Origin: Thiopseudomonas sp.
Lineage (GTDB): Bacteria > Pseudomonadota > Gammaproteobacteria > Pseudomonadales > Pseudomonadaceae
Assembly: GCA_018384595.1 (NCBI GenBank)
Contig: JAHAYO010000068.1
Span: forward strand, 1 to 64,000
DNA: 64,000 nucleotides
Direction: 5' to 3'
The notes under the pieces were generated by a model that was given only the letters and a program-made list of their open reading frames with translations, was not told the DNA's origin and did not search any database. Position numbers and translations under genes: made by a program. Shown here in pieces: positions 44,889 through 54,179 of this stretch (position 1 is the stretch's first letter; each line of letters begins with the position of its first letter).

Positions 44889-47351
44889 TCACGCCAATAC
44901 GGCTTTCACCTTGCGCAGGCGCAGGGCGTTACTGACCACAAACACGCTGGACATGGCCATGGCGCCCGCGGCAAACATGGGTGACAGCAGCGTACCGTTG
45001 AGCGGATAAAGAATACCCGCTGCTACCGGAATCAACGCGGCGTTGTAGGCAAAGGCCCAGAACAGGTTCTGCTTGATATTGCGCAGCGTGCTGCGGGAGA
45101 TCTGCAGGGCATTGACCACGCCGGTTAGCTGGCCGGACATCAGCACCACATCGGCGGCGTCGATGGCGATATCGGTGCCGGTGCCAATGGCAATGCCGAC
45201 ATCGGCACTGGCCAGCGCGGGCGCGTCATTGATGCCGTCGCCGACAAAGGCCAGCTTGCCGTATTTTTCCTGCAGTTGCTGCACGGCCTCGACTTTCTGC
45301 GCCGGCATCACCTCGGCCACCACGTCATCAATCTCCAGCTGCGCGGCAATGGCGCGGGCGGTGTGCTGGTTGTCGCCGCTGATCATCACTACCTTCAGGC
45401 CCAGCTCGTGCAGGGCGCGAATGGCCGCCGGAGTGCTGGCCTTGATCGGGTCGGCCACGGCCAGCATGGCCGCCAGCTGGCCGTCGATGGCCAGATACAT
45501 TGGTGTTTTGCCTTCTTTGGCCAGCGTGGCAGCGGCTTCGGCAAATTCCGTGGTATCAATGTCCAGCTGCTGCATCAGACGGTGGGAGCCGGCATGCAGC
45601 TGCTGCCCATCCACATTGCCGCGCACACCCAGGCCGGTCAGGGACTCAAATTCTGTTACCGGCAACATGGTCAGCTGTTTTTCTTCAGCTGCCGCGACTA
45701 TGGCGCGGGACACCGGGTGGCTGGACGGGTGCTCCAGCGAGGCTTGCAGCTGTAAAGCACGGGTTTCATCCATTGCGCTGGCGACGACAAAGTCGGTCAG
45801 CACCGGGCGGCCCTCGGTCAGGGTGCCGGTTTTGTCCACCGCCACCACCTTGACGTCCTGCAAGCCCTGTAGGGCGGTACCCTGACGAAACAGCACGCCC
45901 AGTTGGGCGGCACGGCCAGTGCCGACCATGATGGAAGTCGGCGTAGCCAGCCCCATGGCACAGGGGCAGGCAATAATCAGCACGGCCACTGCGTTGACCA
46001 GCGCCAGAGTAAGGGCGGGCGAAGGGCCAAAGATAACCCAGACCAGAAAGGTCAGGCCGGCGGCGGCCATCACCGCCGGCACAAACCAGGCGGTAATCTG
46101 GTTGACCAGATTCTGGATCGGCAAACGGCTGCCCTGGGCCTGCTCGACCAGACGGATGATTTGCGCCAGCAAGGTGTCGCCGCCGGTTTTTTGTACGTCC
46201 ATGCGCAGCACGCCGGTCTGGTTGATGGTGCCGCCAACCACCTGGCTGCCGGCGGTTTTCTGCACCGGCACCGGCTCGCCATTGATCATGGACTCGTCGA
46301 CAAAGCTGTCGCCATCGGTGACCACACCATCCAGCGGAATACGCTCGCCGGGGCGGATTTCCAGCGTCTTGCCAACGGTCACTTCCTCGATGGGTACCTC
46401 CTTGGCATTGCCGCAACAGGTGATGGTGCGGGCGGTTTTTACCTGCAATTTCAGCAGCCCCTGAATCGCTTCCGAGGTATTGCTCTTGGCCTTGTTTTCC
46501 ATATAACGGCCCAGCAGGATCAGCGCAATAATTACGGCGACCGCTTCGTAGTAGACATTGACCGTACCCGTAGGCAAAACGCCGGGCATAAAAGTAGCCA
46601 CCAGTGAATAACCGAAGGCCGAGCCGGTGCCCAGTGCCACCAGTGCGTTCATGTCCGGTTGCCAGCGGATCAGCCCGTGCACGCCGGCCTTGATCAGCGG
46701 CCAGCCGGGGCCAAAAAACACACCAGCGGCCAGCACCGCCTGGATGATCCAGTTGGTGTTCTGGCCCAGCAAGGCATTCAGCCAGTCATGAAACGCAGGA
46801 AACAGATGGCCGCCCATTTCCATGATGAACAGCGGAATGGCCAGGGCAAAGGCTACCCGCAAGGATTTTTTCAAGCCCTCGCCGGTCTCGGTAAACTGCC
46901 CGGACGGATCGGCCTGCTGCGTGGCCGGAGCATCGTCAACCCGTTCAGCCGGGTAGCCGTTTTCGCCGAGCAGGGCAGTCAGGGCAGCAAAATCCGCGCC
47001 TGCATGCTGGATGCGCGCTTTGCCAGTGGCCAGATTGACTTCGGCACTGATGATGCCAGGAAAGGTGCTGATCTGTTGTTCAACGCGGCCCACACAGGAG
47101 GCACAGGTCATGCCTTTGATGGCAAGTTCGGCCTGCTGCGTCTGTGGTTCAAAACCCAGATTCTCAATAGCGCTAAACAAGCTGGCGGCAGTTTGCTGCC
47201 CATCGTAAGCAATATTCGCCCGTCCGGTGGCCAGATTGACATTCACTTCACTGACGCCGAGCATCGCCGACAGCTCGCGCTCGATACGGCCGACACAGGA
47301 CGCACAGGTCATGCCTTTGACCGGAATTTCAAGGTGGTTGGTGCTGGACAT
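44889..47351 (-). CDS. copA: Copper-translocating P-type ATPase CopA
   Basis: Two HMA domains with 'GMTCASCVGRIE'/'GMTCASCVGRVE'; 'IACPCAMGLATP' CPC; 'DKTGTLTEG'; 'GDGINDAPAL'. Confidence 0.98.
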   Translation of the reverse strand: MSSTNHLEIPVKGMTCASCVGRIERELSAMLGVSEVNVNLATGRANIAYDGQQTAASLFSAIENLGFEPQTQQAELAIKGMTCASCVGRVEQQISTFPGIISAEVNLATGKARIQHAGADFAALTALLGENGYPAERVDDAPATQQADPSGQFTETGEGLKKSLRVAFALAIPLFIMEMGGHLFPAFHDWLNALLGQNTNWIIQAVLAAGVFFGPGWPLIKAGVHGLIRWQPDMNALVALGTGSAFGYSLVATFMPGVLPTGTVNVYYEAVAVIIALILLGRYMENKAKSNTSEAIQGLLKLQVKTARTITCCGNAKEVPIEEVTVGKTLEIRPGERIPLDGVVTDGDSFVDESMINGEPVPVQKTAGSQVVGGTINQTGVLRMDVQKTGGDTLLAQIIRLVEQAQGSRLPIQNLVNQITAWFVPAVMAAAGLTFLVWVIFGPSPALTLALVNAVAVLIIACPCAMGLATPTSIMVGTGRAAQLGVLFRQGTALQGLQDVKVVAVDKTGTLTEGRPVLTDFVVASAMDETRALQLQASLEHPSSHPVSRAIVAAAEEKQLTMLPVTEFESLTGLGVRGNVDGQQLHAGSHRLMQQLDIDTTEFAEAAATLAKEGKTPMYLAIDGQLAAMLAVADPIKASTPAAIRALHELGLKVVMISGDNQHTARAIAAQLEIDDVVAEVMPAQKVEAVQQLQEKYGKLAFVGDGINDAPALASADVGIAIGTGTDIAIDAADVVLMSGQLTGVVNALQISRSTLRNIKQNLFWAFAYNAALIPVAAGILYPLNGTLLSPMFAAGAMAMSSVFVVSNALRLRKVKAVLA

Positions 47352-47385
47352 GGTGACCTCCAGTCAAGTAATTCAGATTGCGCCA

Positions 47386-47416
47386 ATGGTAAAGCTTGCC
47401 ACCATGGGAAGGTCAA
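47386..47416 (-). promoter_or_regulatory. CueR-type promoter/operator of copA
   Basis: Minus strand TTGACC-TTCCCATGGTGGCAAGCTT-TACCAT: 19-nt spacer with imperfect CTTCCCA/TGGCAAG dyad, typical of MerR-family promoters. Confidence 0.85.
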
Positions 47417-47467
47417 GAAGTTGTGCAGCAGCACACATTCAAGGGAACCTTGTTTGCTTAATGCTTT

Positions 47468-47530
47468 CCATTTTAAATGGGACCAGGTCGACTTAACTGC
47501 ATTTTAATGGACCTGACCCCTTTAAAATGG
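47468..47530. repeat. Palindromic element with GGACCTGACCCC-type arms
   Basis: CCATTTTAAATGGGACCAGGTC...GACCTGACCCCTTTAAAATGG; arms near-complementary over about 21-22 nt with few differences. Confidence 0.75.
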
Positions 47531-47591
47531 ATACAGGGCTGCTAAGCTTGCCCGTTCATTTATTCAACATATTATCAACAAGGATACATTC

Positions 47592-48485
47592 ATGAAGCTA
47601 AAGCATCTGGCCGCCGTTGTGGCCGTGGCAACCCTGACCCTCACCGGCTGTGATAACAAGGCGGCTGCCGACAAGGTCGAGCTGAAGACGCCTGAGCAAA
47701 AAGTGTCCTACGGTATTGGTCTGGGGCTGGGCAAAAACATCAAGGATGACGGCATTGACGGTATCAGCCCGCAAGCGGTGGCGGCGGGTATGGCTGATGC
47801 TCTGGCAGGCAAACAGCGCTTGGATGATGAAGAACTGCAAAAAGCCTTTACCTTTGTTCAGGAGCGTGAACTAGAACGCGCCAACGCGCTTAATGATGAA
47901 ACCGCCAAGGCCGGCAAAGCATTTTTGGCAGAAAACGCCAAGCGTGAAGGCGTCATTACCACCGAATCTGGCCTGCAGTACAAGGTGCTGGTCAAGGCCG
48001 ATGGCAAGCAGCCCAAAGCGTCGGATACCGTGCGGGTTCATTATGAAGGCACGCTGACCGACGGTAGTGTGTTTGACAGCTCCGTTGAGCGTGGCGAGCC
48101 GGTCGAGTTTCCGGTGATGGCAGTGATTCCCGGTTGGGTTGAAGCGCTGCAGCTGATGCATGTGGGCGAGAAATACCAACTGTTTGTGCCCAGCGACTTG
48201 GCGTATGGCCCGACCAGCCCAACACCTGCCATTCCGGCCAACTCAACGCTGGTGTTTGAGGTTGAGCTGCTGGCCATCGTCGGTGATGAGAGCGCTAGCC
48301 TTTCGGCCATCGACACACTGGAAGACGCTGCTGAAGCCGCTGGCACCGCTGCCGGTGAAATTGCCGGCAAGACCGTTAAAGCCGCCACCGACGCCGCCAC
48401 TGAAGCCGCCGCACTGGCTGAAAAAGCCAAAGAAGCCGCAGCCGCCGCGCTGGAAGAAGCCCTCTCTGAAGAGTCTGACAACTAG
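47592..48485 (+). CDS. FKBP-type peptidyl-prolyl cis-trans isomerase lipoprotein with Ala-rich C-terminal extension
   Basis: 'AVATLTLTGCDNKAAADK' lipobox; FkpA/Mip-like N domain; FKBP 'VRVHYEGTLTDGSVFDSSVERGEPVEFPV'; C-terminal (A/E/K)-rich tail. Confidence 0.92.
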   Translation: MKLKHLAAVVAVATLTLTGCDNKAAADKVELKTPEQKVSYGIGLGLGKNIKDDGIDGISPQAVAAGMADALAGKQRLDDEELQKAFTFVQERELERANALNDETAKAGKAFLAENAKREGVITTESGLQYKVLVKADGKQPKASDTVRVHYEGTLTDGSVFDSSVERGEPVEFPVMAVIPGWVEALQLMHVGEKYQLFVPSDLAYGPTSPTPAIPANSTLVFEVELLAIVGDESASLSAIDTLEDAAEAAGTAAGEIAGKTVKAATDAATEAAALAEKAKEAAAAALEEALSEESDN

Positions 48486-48536
48486 TTCGCAGGCCGGGGC
48501 GCATGCGCCCCGCGCTAAATCCTGAGGAGAGACACC

Positions 48537-48857
48537 TTGGACGTACAGGTTATCTGGAAGCAGGGCGAGCCGGACTATGCCGTGCTGGGCTGGGCCGATT
48601 ATCAGCAACTGCTGGCCGAAGCGGGCCGCGATCCGCAGGGGCGCAAACAGGTCGTGGCCGAGAGCAGCGCGGCTGTGTCATTAAGTCGCTTGCGCGCTTT
48701 GCGTGAGGCGCGCAGCATGACCCTCGAAGCGCTGGCCCGCGAGGCCGGTATCAGCCCGTCTTACCTGAATATGATTGAAACCGGTGAGCGTGAGCCTAGC
48801 GCGGTTTTGCTGCGTTCGCTGGGGCGTATTTTTGATGTGCCAGCCTGGGATGCTTGA
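48537..48857 (+). CDS. XRE-family helix-turn-helix regulator
   Basis: 106 aa; 'LSRLRALREARSMTLEALAREAGISPSYLNMIETGEREPSAVLLRSLGRIFDV'; TTG start. Confidence 0.85.
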   Translation: MDVQVIWKQGEPDYAVLGWADYQQLLAEAGRDPQGRKQVVAESSAAVSLSRLRALREARSMTLEALAREAGISPSYLNMIETGEREPSAVLLRSLGRIFDVPAWDA

Positions 48858-48860
48858 AGC

Positions 48861-49247
48861 ATGACGGCTACGGCGTTGCAGGCGCTACTGTTGCAGCGCT
48901 TGCATGGGGCCCGCAACCAGCGGCAGACGCTGACCTACAGGCAGCTGCTAGAAAGCCTGTCGCTGCCGGCACCCAAAATGCAGCAGCTGGCGCGTTTGCT
49001 GGAAGCGTTAGCCGCGCAGGACGCCGCCCGTGGCTGGCCACTGCGCAGCGCACTGGTCATCAGCCAAACCGACAGCAACCTGCCGCGAGCCGGTTTTTTC
49101 CAGCATGCGCAACGCCTTGGCCTACTGCCGCAGGCGTATGCAGAGGCGGCATGGCCGAGTTGGCACGCAGACGAACTGCAGCGTGTTTTTGCATTTGATT
49201 ACCCGGAGGATGCCCCATGTTCTGGTGGAAATGGCGGGCCAAGCTGA
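48861..49247 (+). CDS. Conserved-looking protein of unknown function (winged-helix-like)
   Basis: 128 aa; 'RQTLTYRQLLESLSLPAPKMQQLARLLEALAAQDAARGWPLRSALVISQTDSNLPRAGFFQHAQRLG'. Starts 3 nt after the XRE stop. Confidence 0.7.
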   Translation: MTATALQALLLQRLHGARNQRQTLTYRQLLESLSLPAPKMQQLARLLEALAAQDAARGWPLRSALVISQTDSNLPRAGFFQHAQRLGLLPQAYAEAAWPSWHADELQRVFAFDYPEDAPCSGGNGGPS

Positions 49248-49684
49248 CGTACTGGCTGGCGCGGCAGCTGTTTAAGCAACGCTGGGCGGTGGAAAATCCC
49301 AAAATTTGGGAATGGATGCAGGGCCAGTTTTCTCGCATGGCCGCGTTTGAAGATGTGGCCGCCCGTGCCTTTTACGGCCACCTGTTGTTGCACAAAGGGC
49401 AGGGGCTGGGTGCGCGCAACGAAGGCATCCGCCTATTGGGCTTGGCTGCACGCGCCGGTGATACCCGTTCGGCCTACCAGTTGGGCGTAATTGCGCTTGA
49501 AGACAGCCTGCAACAGCCGGCCAACCCGCAACACGCCGCCGAATGGCTGGAGCTGGCCCTGCAGGGCGGCCACCCGTTGGCTGCCATCAAGCTGCAGCAG
49601 CTGTATGGCCCCGAAGGCCCCGAGGCTGTCCGCGATGCAGACAAGCTGAAGCGGGTCGCAGCAGCCGAGGGATTGTCTCTTTAG
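49217..49684 (+). CDS. Sel1/TPR-like repeat protein
   Basis: 155 aa; 'GIRLLGLAARAGDTRSAYQLGVIALED...NPQHAAEWLELALQGGHPLAAIKLQQLY'. Overlaps the upstream ORF by 31 nt. Confidence 0.75.
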   Translation: MFWWKWRAKLTYWLARQLFKQRWAVENPKIWEWMQGQFSRMAAFEDVAARAFYGHLLLHKGQGLGARNEGIRLLGLAARAGDTRSAYQLGVIALEDSLQQPANPQHAAEWLELALQGGHPLAAIKLQQLYGPEGPEAVRDADKLKRVAAAEGLSL

Positions 49685-49910
49685 GCCAGCAACGATCCCA
49701 TAAGACTCTGTTCTAGCAGAGATGCAGACCCGCTCAGCGCAGTGTTCTAGGCTGTCATAGCCGGCCTTGAGCCGCTATTTGGCCCGCGCTGGGCATGGGT
49801 CAATGCAGCAGGCGCGGGGCGTTACTATAGTGTGCGAATCAGTGTGTGAATCAGTGCGGCGCAGCGGAGCTGTGGCCGCCGGTTTGATCAGGTTTAACGG
49901 AGGAATACCG

Positions 49911-51488
49911 ATGCAGAAACAACTGGCACAGGCCTACGCCGAGTTCCCTGTCGATGCCACCAACCCAGCGCAGCTGGTGGCGTTTGGCACCTCTGGCCAC
50001 CGTGGCTCGCCGCTCAAGGGTACCTTTAACTGCCTGCATCTGCTGGCGATTGCCCAAGCAGTTGTGGATTACCGCAAACAGGCCGGCACCGACGGCCCGC
50101 TGTTTGTCGGGCGTGATACCCATGCCGCATCCCTGCCTGCCTGGCAAACCGTGGTGCAGGTACTGGTGGCCAATGGTGTCGATGTACGGCTATCCAAAGA
50201 TGACGTGGTTACCGCCACGCCGCTGGTCAGCCGCGCCATACTCAACTACAACGCCAACCGCAGTGAGGGGCTGGCCGACGGCCTGATTATTACCCCCTCG
50301 CACAACCCGCCCGAAGATGGCGGCATCAAGTACAACCCGCCCAATGGCGGCCCCGCCGATACCGATGTCACCGACTGGATGCAGCAGCGTGCCAACCGCT
50401 ACCTGCAGGGTGGTTGCCGTGATGTACGCCAGCTGCCGCTGGATGAGGCGCTGCGCCAGTCGGGCCGGCATGACTTTGTGCAGGAGTATGTGGCCGATCT
50501 GGACAAGGTGATTAACTTGGCAGCCATTCGCCGCGCTGGCCTCAAACTGGGGGTCGATCCGATGGGCGGCACTGCGCTACCGGTGTGGCAAGTGCTGGCG
50601 CAAGACAGCAGTCTGGGCCTGACCGTGACCAACCCACAGATTGATGAAAGCTTTGCCTTTATGCCGCCGGACCACGATGGCCGCATCCGCATGGACTGCT
50701 CCAGCCCGCATGCCATGGCCAACCTGCTTAATATCCGCCAAGACTATGAGCTGGCCTTTGGTAACGACCCCGATGCCGACCGTCACGGCATTGTCGATGC
50801 CGCCGGTTTAATGAATCCCAACCACTTTATCTGTGTGTGTATTGACTACCTGCTGACGCACCGTGAGCACTGGCCGCGTACCCTAAAAATCGGCAAGACG
50901 CTGGTGAGCTCGTCGATGGTTGACCGGATTGTTGCCAGCCATGGTCGTGAGCTGTATGAGGTGCCGGTGGGCTTCAAGTGGTTTGTGGACGGCCTGCATG
51001 GCGGCTGGCTGGGCTTTGCCGGCGAAGAAAGCGCCGGTGCCAGCTTGTTGACCTTGGACGGTCAGCCTTGGTCTACCGACAAGGACGGCATTGTGCTGTG
51101 CCTGCTGGCGGCTGAAATTACCGCCGTCACCGGCCTGCTGCCATCTGAGTATTATGCCCAGCTGGAAAAACAACACGGTCAGCCGGTATATCAGCGTGTG
51201 GATGCGCCGGCCAGTGCCGAGCAAAAAGCGGCGTTTAAGCGCCTGAGCGGCGATTCGGTGACACAAGCCGAGCTGGCCGGCGAGCCCATCCTGCAGGCGC
51301 TGACCGAAGCGCCGGGCAACGGTGCGGGCATTGGCGGGCTAAAAGTGATGACCGCCAATGGCTGGTTTGCCGCCCGTCCCAGCGGCACCGAAGCGCTGTA
51401 CAAAATCTATGCCGAGAGCTTCCTCGGCGAGGCGCACCTCAAACGCCTGCTGGCTGAGGCGCAGCAGCTGGTTGACTCCAGCCTGTAA
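49911..51488 (+). CDS. pgm: Phosphoglucomutase (alpha-D-glucose phosphate-specific)
   Basis: 'LVAFGTSGHRGSPLKGTFN', 'ADGLIITPSHNPPEDGGIKYNPPNGGPAD', 'ARPSGTEALYKIYAESF'. Confidence 0.97.
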   Translation: MQKQLAQAYAEFPVDATNPAQLVAFGTSGHRGSPLKGTFNCLHLLAIAQAVVDYRKQAGTDGPLFVGRDTHAASLPAWQTVVQVLVANGVDVRLSKDDVVTATPLVSRAILNYNANRSEGLADGLIITPSHNPPEDGGIKYNPPNGGPADTDVTDWMQQRANRYLQGGCRDVRQLPLDEALRQSGRHDFVQEYVADLDKVINLAAIRRAGLKLGVDPMGGTALPVWQVLAQDSSLGLTVTNPQIDESFAFMPPDHDGRIRMDCSSPHAMANLLNIRQDYELAFGNDPDADRHGIVDAAGLMNPNHFICVCIDYLLTHREHWPRTLKIGKTLVSSSMVDRIVASHGRELYEVPVGFKWFVDGLHGGWLGFAGEESAGASLLTLDGQPWSTDKDGIVLCLLAAEITAVTGLLPSEYYAQLEKQHGQPVYQRVDAPASAEQKAAFKRLSGDSVTQAELAGEPILQALTEAPGNGAGIGGLKVMTANGWFAARPSGTEALYKIYAESFLGEAHLKRLLAEAQQLVDSSL

Positions 51489-51569
51489 GCCTGCCGCTGC
51501 GGGGTTGCCGTCCGGTGCCCCGCTGCCGGTCAATATTTGCTAGGCTAACGGTTTTTAGGTAGCAAACCC

Positions 51570-52754
51570 ATGGCCGTGCCTGAACCCCCTTCCTTTATCC
51601 AGCGTGACACGCCCCGTTACCGCCGTGCGGTATCGGCGCTGTTTTGTGCCGGATTTGCCACCTTTGCCCTGTTGTACTGCGTGCAGCCGCTGTTGCCGCA
51701 ACTGGCCGAAGCCTTTGCGGTGTCGTCGGCCAGCAGCAGCTTGGCGTTGTCGTTAAGCACGCTTGGTTTGGCTGGCGGCCTGCTGGTGTCCGGCGCGCTG
51801 AGCGAAAGCTGGGGCCGCAAGCCGGTGATGCAGGCGGCGCTGCTGTTGGCGTGCGGGCTGGGGCTGGCGACGGCATGGGTGCAGGACTGGTACCTGTTAC
51901 TGGTGTTGCGCGCGCTGCTGGGCATTGCGCTCAGCGGCTTGCCGGCGCTGGCCATGGCGTATATCGGCGAAGAGTTTGATCCGGCCTCGTTGCCCGTGGC
52001 GATGGGGCTTTATATAGGGGGTACTGCGCTGGGCGGCCTGCTTGGGCGCTTGCTGACTGCGGTGCTCAGTGATCTGGGCGGCTGGCCGCTGGCGCTGGGC
52101 GGTATTGCTGGGCTGAGCCTGTTGGCCAGCGTGTTGTTTGTGATTCTGCTGCCGCCGTCGCGTCAGTTTGTTGCGCAGCCCTTGTCGCTAAGCGGCTTGC
52201 TGGGCAACTTTGTCGGCCACCTGGCTAACAGCGGCCTGCGCGTGCTGTTTTTGCTGTCGTTTCTGTTGATGGGCTGCTTTGTCGCCTTGTTCAACTACAT
52301 GGGTTTTTACCTGTCGCACGCCCCCTTCAACCTGTCGAGCAGCTGGATTGGGCTGTTGTTTGTCGTCTATTTGTTGGGTATTTGGAGCTCAAGTGTTGCC
52401 GGTCGCCGTGTTGGCAAGCAGGGCGCTGGGCCAGTCTTGCAGCAGTCACTGTGGTTGATGCTGGCCGGCGTACTGCTGTGCCTGTTGCCCTCGCTGGTGT
52501 TGATTGTGGTGGGGCTGGCGCTGGTGACCACTGGCTTTTTTGCTGCCCATTCGGTGGCCAGCGGCTTGGTCGGGCAGCGTGCGCTGCAGGCGCGGGCGCA
52601 AGCCTCGGCGCTGTATCTGTGCGCGTATTATCTGGGCTCCAGCGTGCTGGGCTATGTAACAGGCTGGGTCTGGCAACACTGGGGCTGGACGCCGCTGATT
52701 CTGCTGCTGGGGCTGACCCTGCTGGCGGCACTGTTGCTGGGGCGACGGCTGTAA
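51570..52754 (+). CDS. MFS transporter
   Basis: 394 aa, about 12 TM; 'LSLSTLGLAGGLLVSGALSESWGRKPVMQAAL'. Confidence 0.93.
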   Translation: MAVPEPPSFIQRDTPRYRRAVSALFCAGFATFALLYCVQPLLPQLAEAFAVSSASSSLALSLSTLGLAGGLLVSGALSESWGRKPVMQAALLLACGLGLATAWVQDWYLLLVLRALLGIALSGLPALAMAYIGEEFDPASLPVAMGLYIGGTALGGLLGRLLTAVLSDLGGWPLALGGIAGLSLLASVLFVILLPPSRQFVAQPLSLSGLLGNFVGHLANSGLRVLFLLSFLLMGCFVALFNYMGFYLSHAPFNLSSSWIGLLFVVYLLGIWSSSVAGRRVGKQGAGPVLQQSLWLMLAGVLLCLLPSLVLIVVGLALVTTGFFAAHSVASGLVGQRALQARAQASALYLCAYYLGSSVLGYVTGWVWQHWGWTPLILLLGLTLLAALLLGRRL

Positions 52755-52812
52755 TTGAGCTTTTACGGGCCTTTCCTTATGATGTCGCCCCTTAATCATC
52801 ACCGAGTTCGAC

Positions 52813-53298
52813 ATGATTACCAACGAATACGAGCTGGCTTGGACGGCGTATCTGGTGGCAGCGCTGGGCTGCTTCTGGGTATGGACCTTTTTTACCCGCT
52901 GGATGTGGCGCTATCTGCGCGAGCCGCTGTGGCTGGCGGTGGCTGTGTTGCTGTTCAGTACCACCCTGACGAACCCTAACGGCAGCGAGCGCGTACCTTC
53001 CATTGCCATGGCCGCCATGGATATTGCGTTCAAGATCAATAACGATGCGTGGCGGGCGCTGGCCGACATCATGATGTATGCCACGGCGGCCTTTTCTGCC
53101 TATCTGGTGTTTGCCCTGTTGCGCTTTTTACTTGAGTATTTTTGGCTCAAGCCGCGTCGTGCCGCCGCCCGCGCCGAACAGGCGGACGCAGCCAAGGCAG
53201 ACGCGTCTGCGGCTGCGCGCGAGCCGACCCTGGCCGAGCTGCTGGAGCAGCGCAAGCCGGCCAGTGGCCCTGATTCCGGTATCGTTGCCGAACGCTAA
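52813..53298 (+). CDS. Hypothetical membrane protein
   Basis: 161 aa with 3 hydrophobic segments and an Ala/charged tail; own start and downstream terminator. Confidence 0.75.
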   Translation: MITNEYELAWTAYLVAALGCFWVWTFFTRWMWRYLREPLWLAVAVLLFSTTLTNPNGSERVPSIAMAAMDIAFKINNDAWRALADIMMYATAAFSAYLVFALLRFLLEYFWLKPRRAAARAEQADAAKADASAAAREPTLAELLEQRKPASGPDSGIVAER

Positions 53299-53301
53299 AA
53301 C

Positions 53302-53327
53302 AACCCTGCCACGCTGTGGCAGGGTTT
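53302..53327 (+). terminator. Rho-independent terminator
   Basis: AACCCTGCCAC-GC-TGTGGCAGGGTTTT. Confidence 0.85.
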
Positions 53328-53351
53328 TGAAATCGCTGTCAAGGAGCTGTC

Positions 53352-54119
53352 ATGTGTGAATTGCTGGGCATGAGTGCCAATGTACCCACCGACATTGTTT
53401 TCAGCTTTACCGGCCTGATGCGCCGTGGCGGTGAAACCGGTCCACACCGTGATGGTTGGGGCATTGGCTTTTATGAAGGGCGCGGTTTGCGCCTGTTCCA
53501 AGACCCGCAAGCCAGCGCTGACTCCGAGGTGGCGCGGCTGGTGCAACGCTATCCGGTCAAGAGCACAGCGGTGATTGGCCATATCCGCCAGGCCAACGTG
53601 GGCGCGGTTAATCTGGCCAACACCCATCCCTTTGTGCGCGAGCTGTGGGGGCGCTACTGGTGCTTTGCCCATAACGGCCAACTGGCACACTTTGAGCCAG
53701 CAGCGGGCCTGTATCAGCCGGTGGGCGATACCGACAGCGAGGCGGCATTTTGTGATCTGCTCAACCGTTTGCGCGCTGCCTTTACGACTATGCCGGATGT
53801 GGCAGCTTTACTACCGCTATTGGTGGCGGCTTGCGATGAATACCGCAGCAAGGGCGTCTTTAACTGCCTACTCAGCAACGGAGACTGGCTGTTTAGCTAC
53901 TGCAGCACCAAGCTGGCCTGCATTACCCGCCGTGCCCCGTTTGGGCCGGCAACCCTCAAGGACGCTGACCTGACGGTGAATTTTCAGGCAGAAACCAGCG
54001 CCGATGACGTGGTGAGCATTATTGCCACCGAGCCGCTGACCGACAATGAAAACTGGCAGCTGTACCAGCCGGGGCAGTGGGTGCTTTGGCGTCAGGGCGA
54101 CGTGCTGGCACAGGGATAA
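53352..54119 (+). CDS. Class II glutamine amidotransferase (YafJ-like)
   Basis: 'MCELLGMSANVPTDIVFSFTGLMRRGGETGPHRDGWGIGFYEG', 'RQANVGAVNLANTHPFVRELWGRYWCFAHNG'. Confidence 0.94.
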   Translation: MCELLGMSANVPTDIVFSFTGLMRRGGETGPHRDGWGIGFYEGRGLRLFQDPQASADSEVARLVQRYPVKSTAVIGHIRQANVGAVNLANTHPFVRELWGRYWCFAHNGQLAHFEPAAGLYQPVGDTDSEAAFCDLLNRLRAAFTTMPDVAALLPLLVAACDEYRSKGVFNCLLSNGDWLFSYCSTKLACITRRAPFGPATLKDADLTVNFQAETSADDVVSIIATEPLTDNENWQLYQPGQWVLWRQGDVLAQG

Positions 54120-54179
54120 ACCGCACGGGGGATAGACCGCAACAAGGGCAGCGTTTGCTGCCCTTGTCGTCTTTGCCAA

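Noticed and set aside
45903-46607. 234-aa and 181-aa plus-strand ORFs inside copA
   Set aside because: Antisense to conserved P-type ATPase motifs; no independent start signals.
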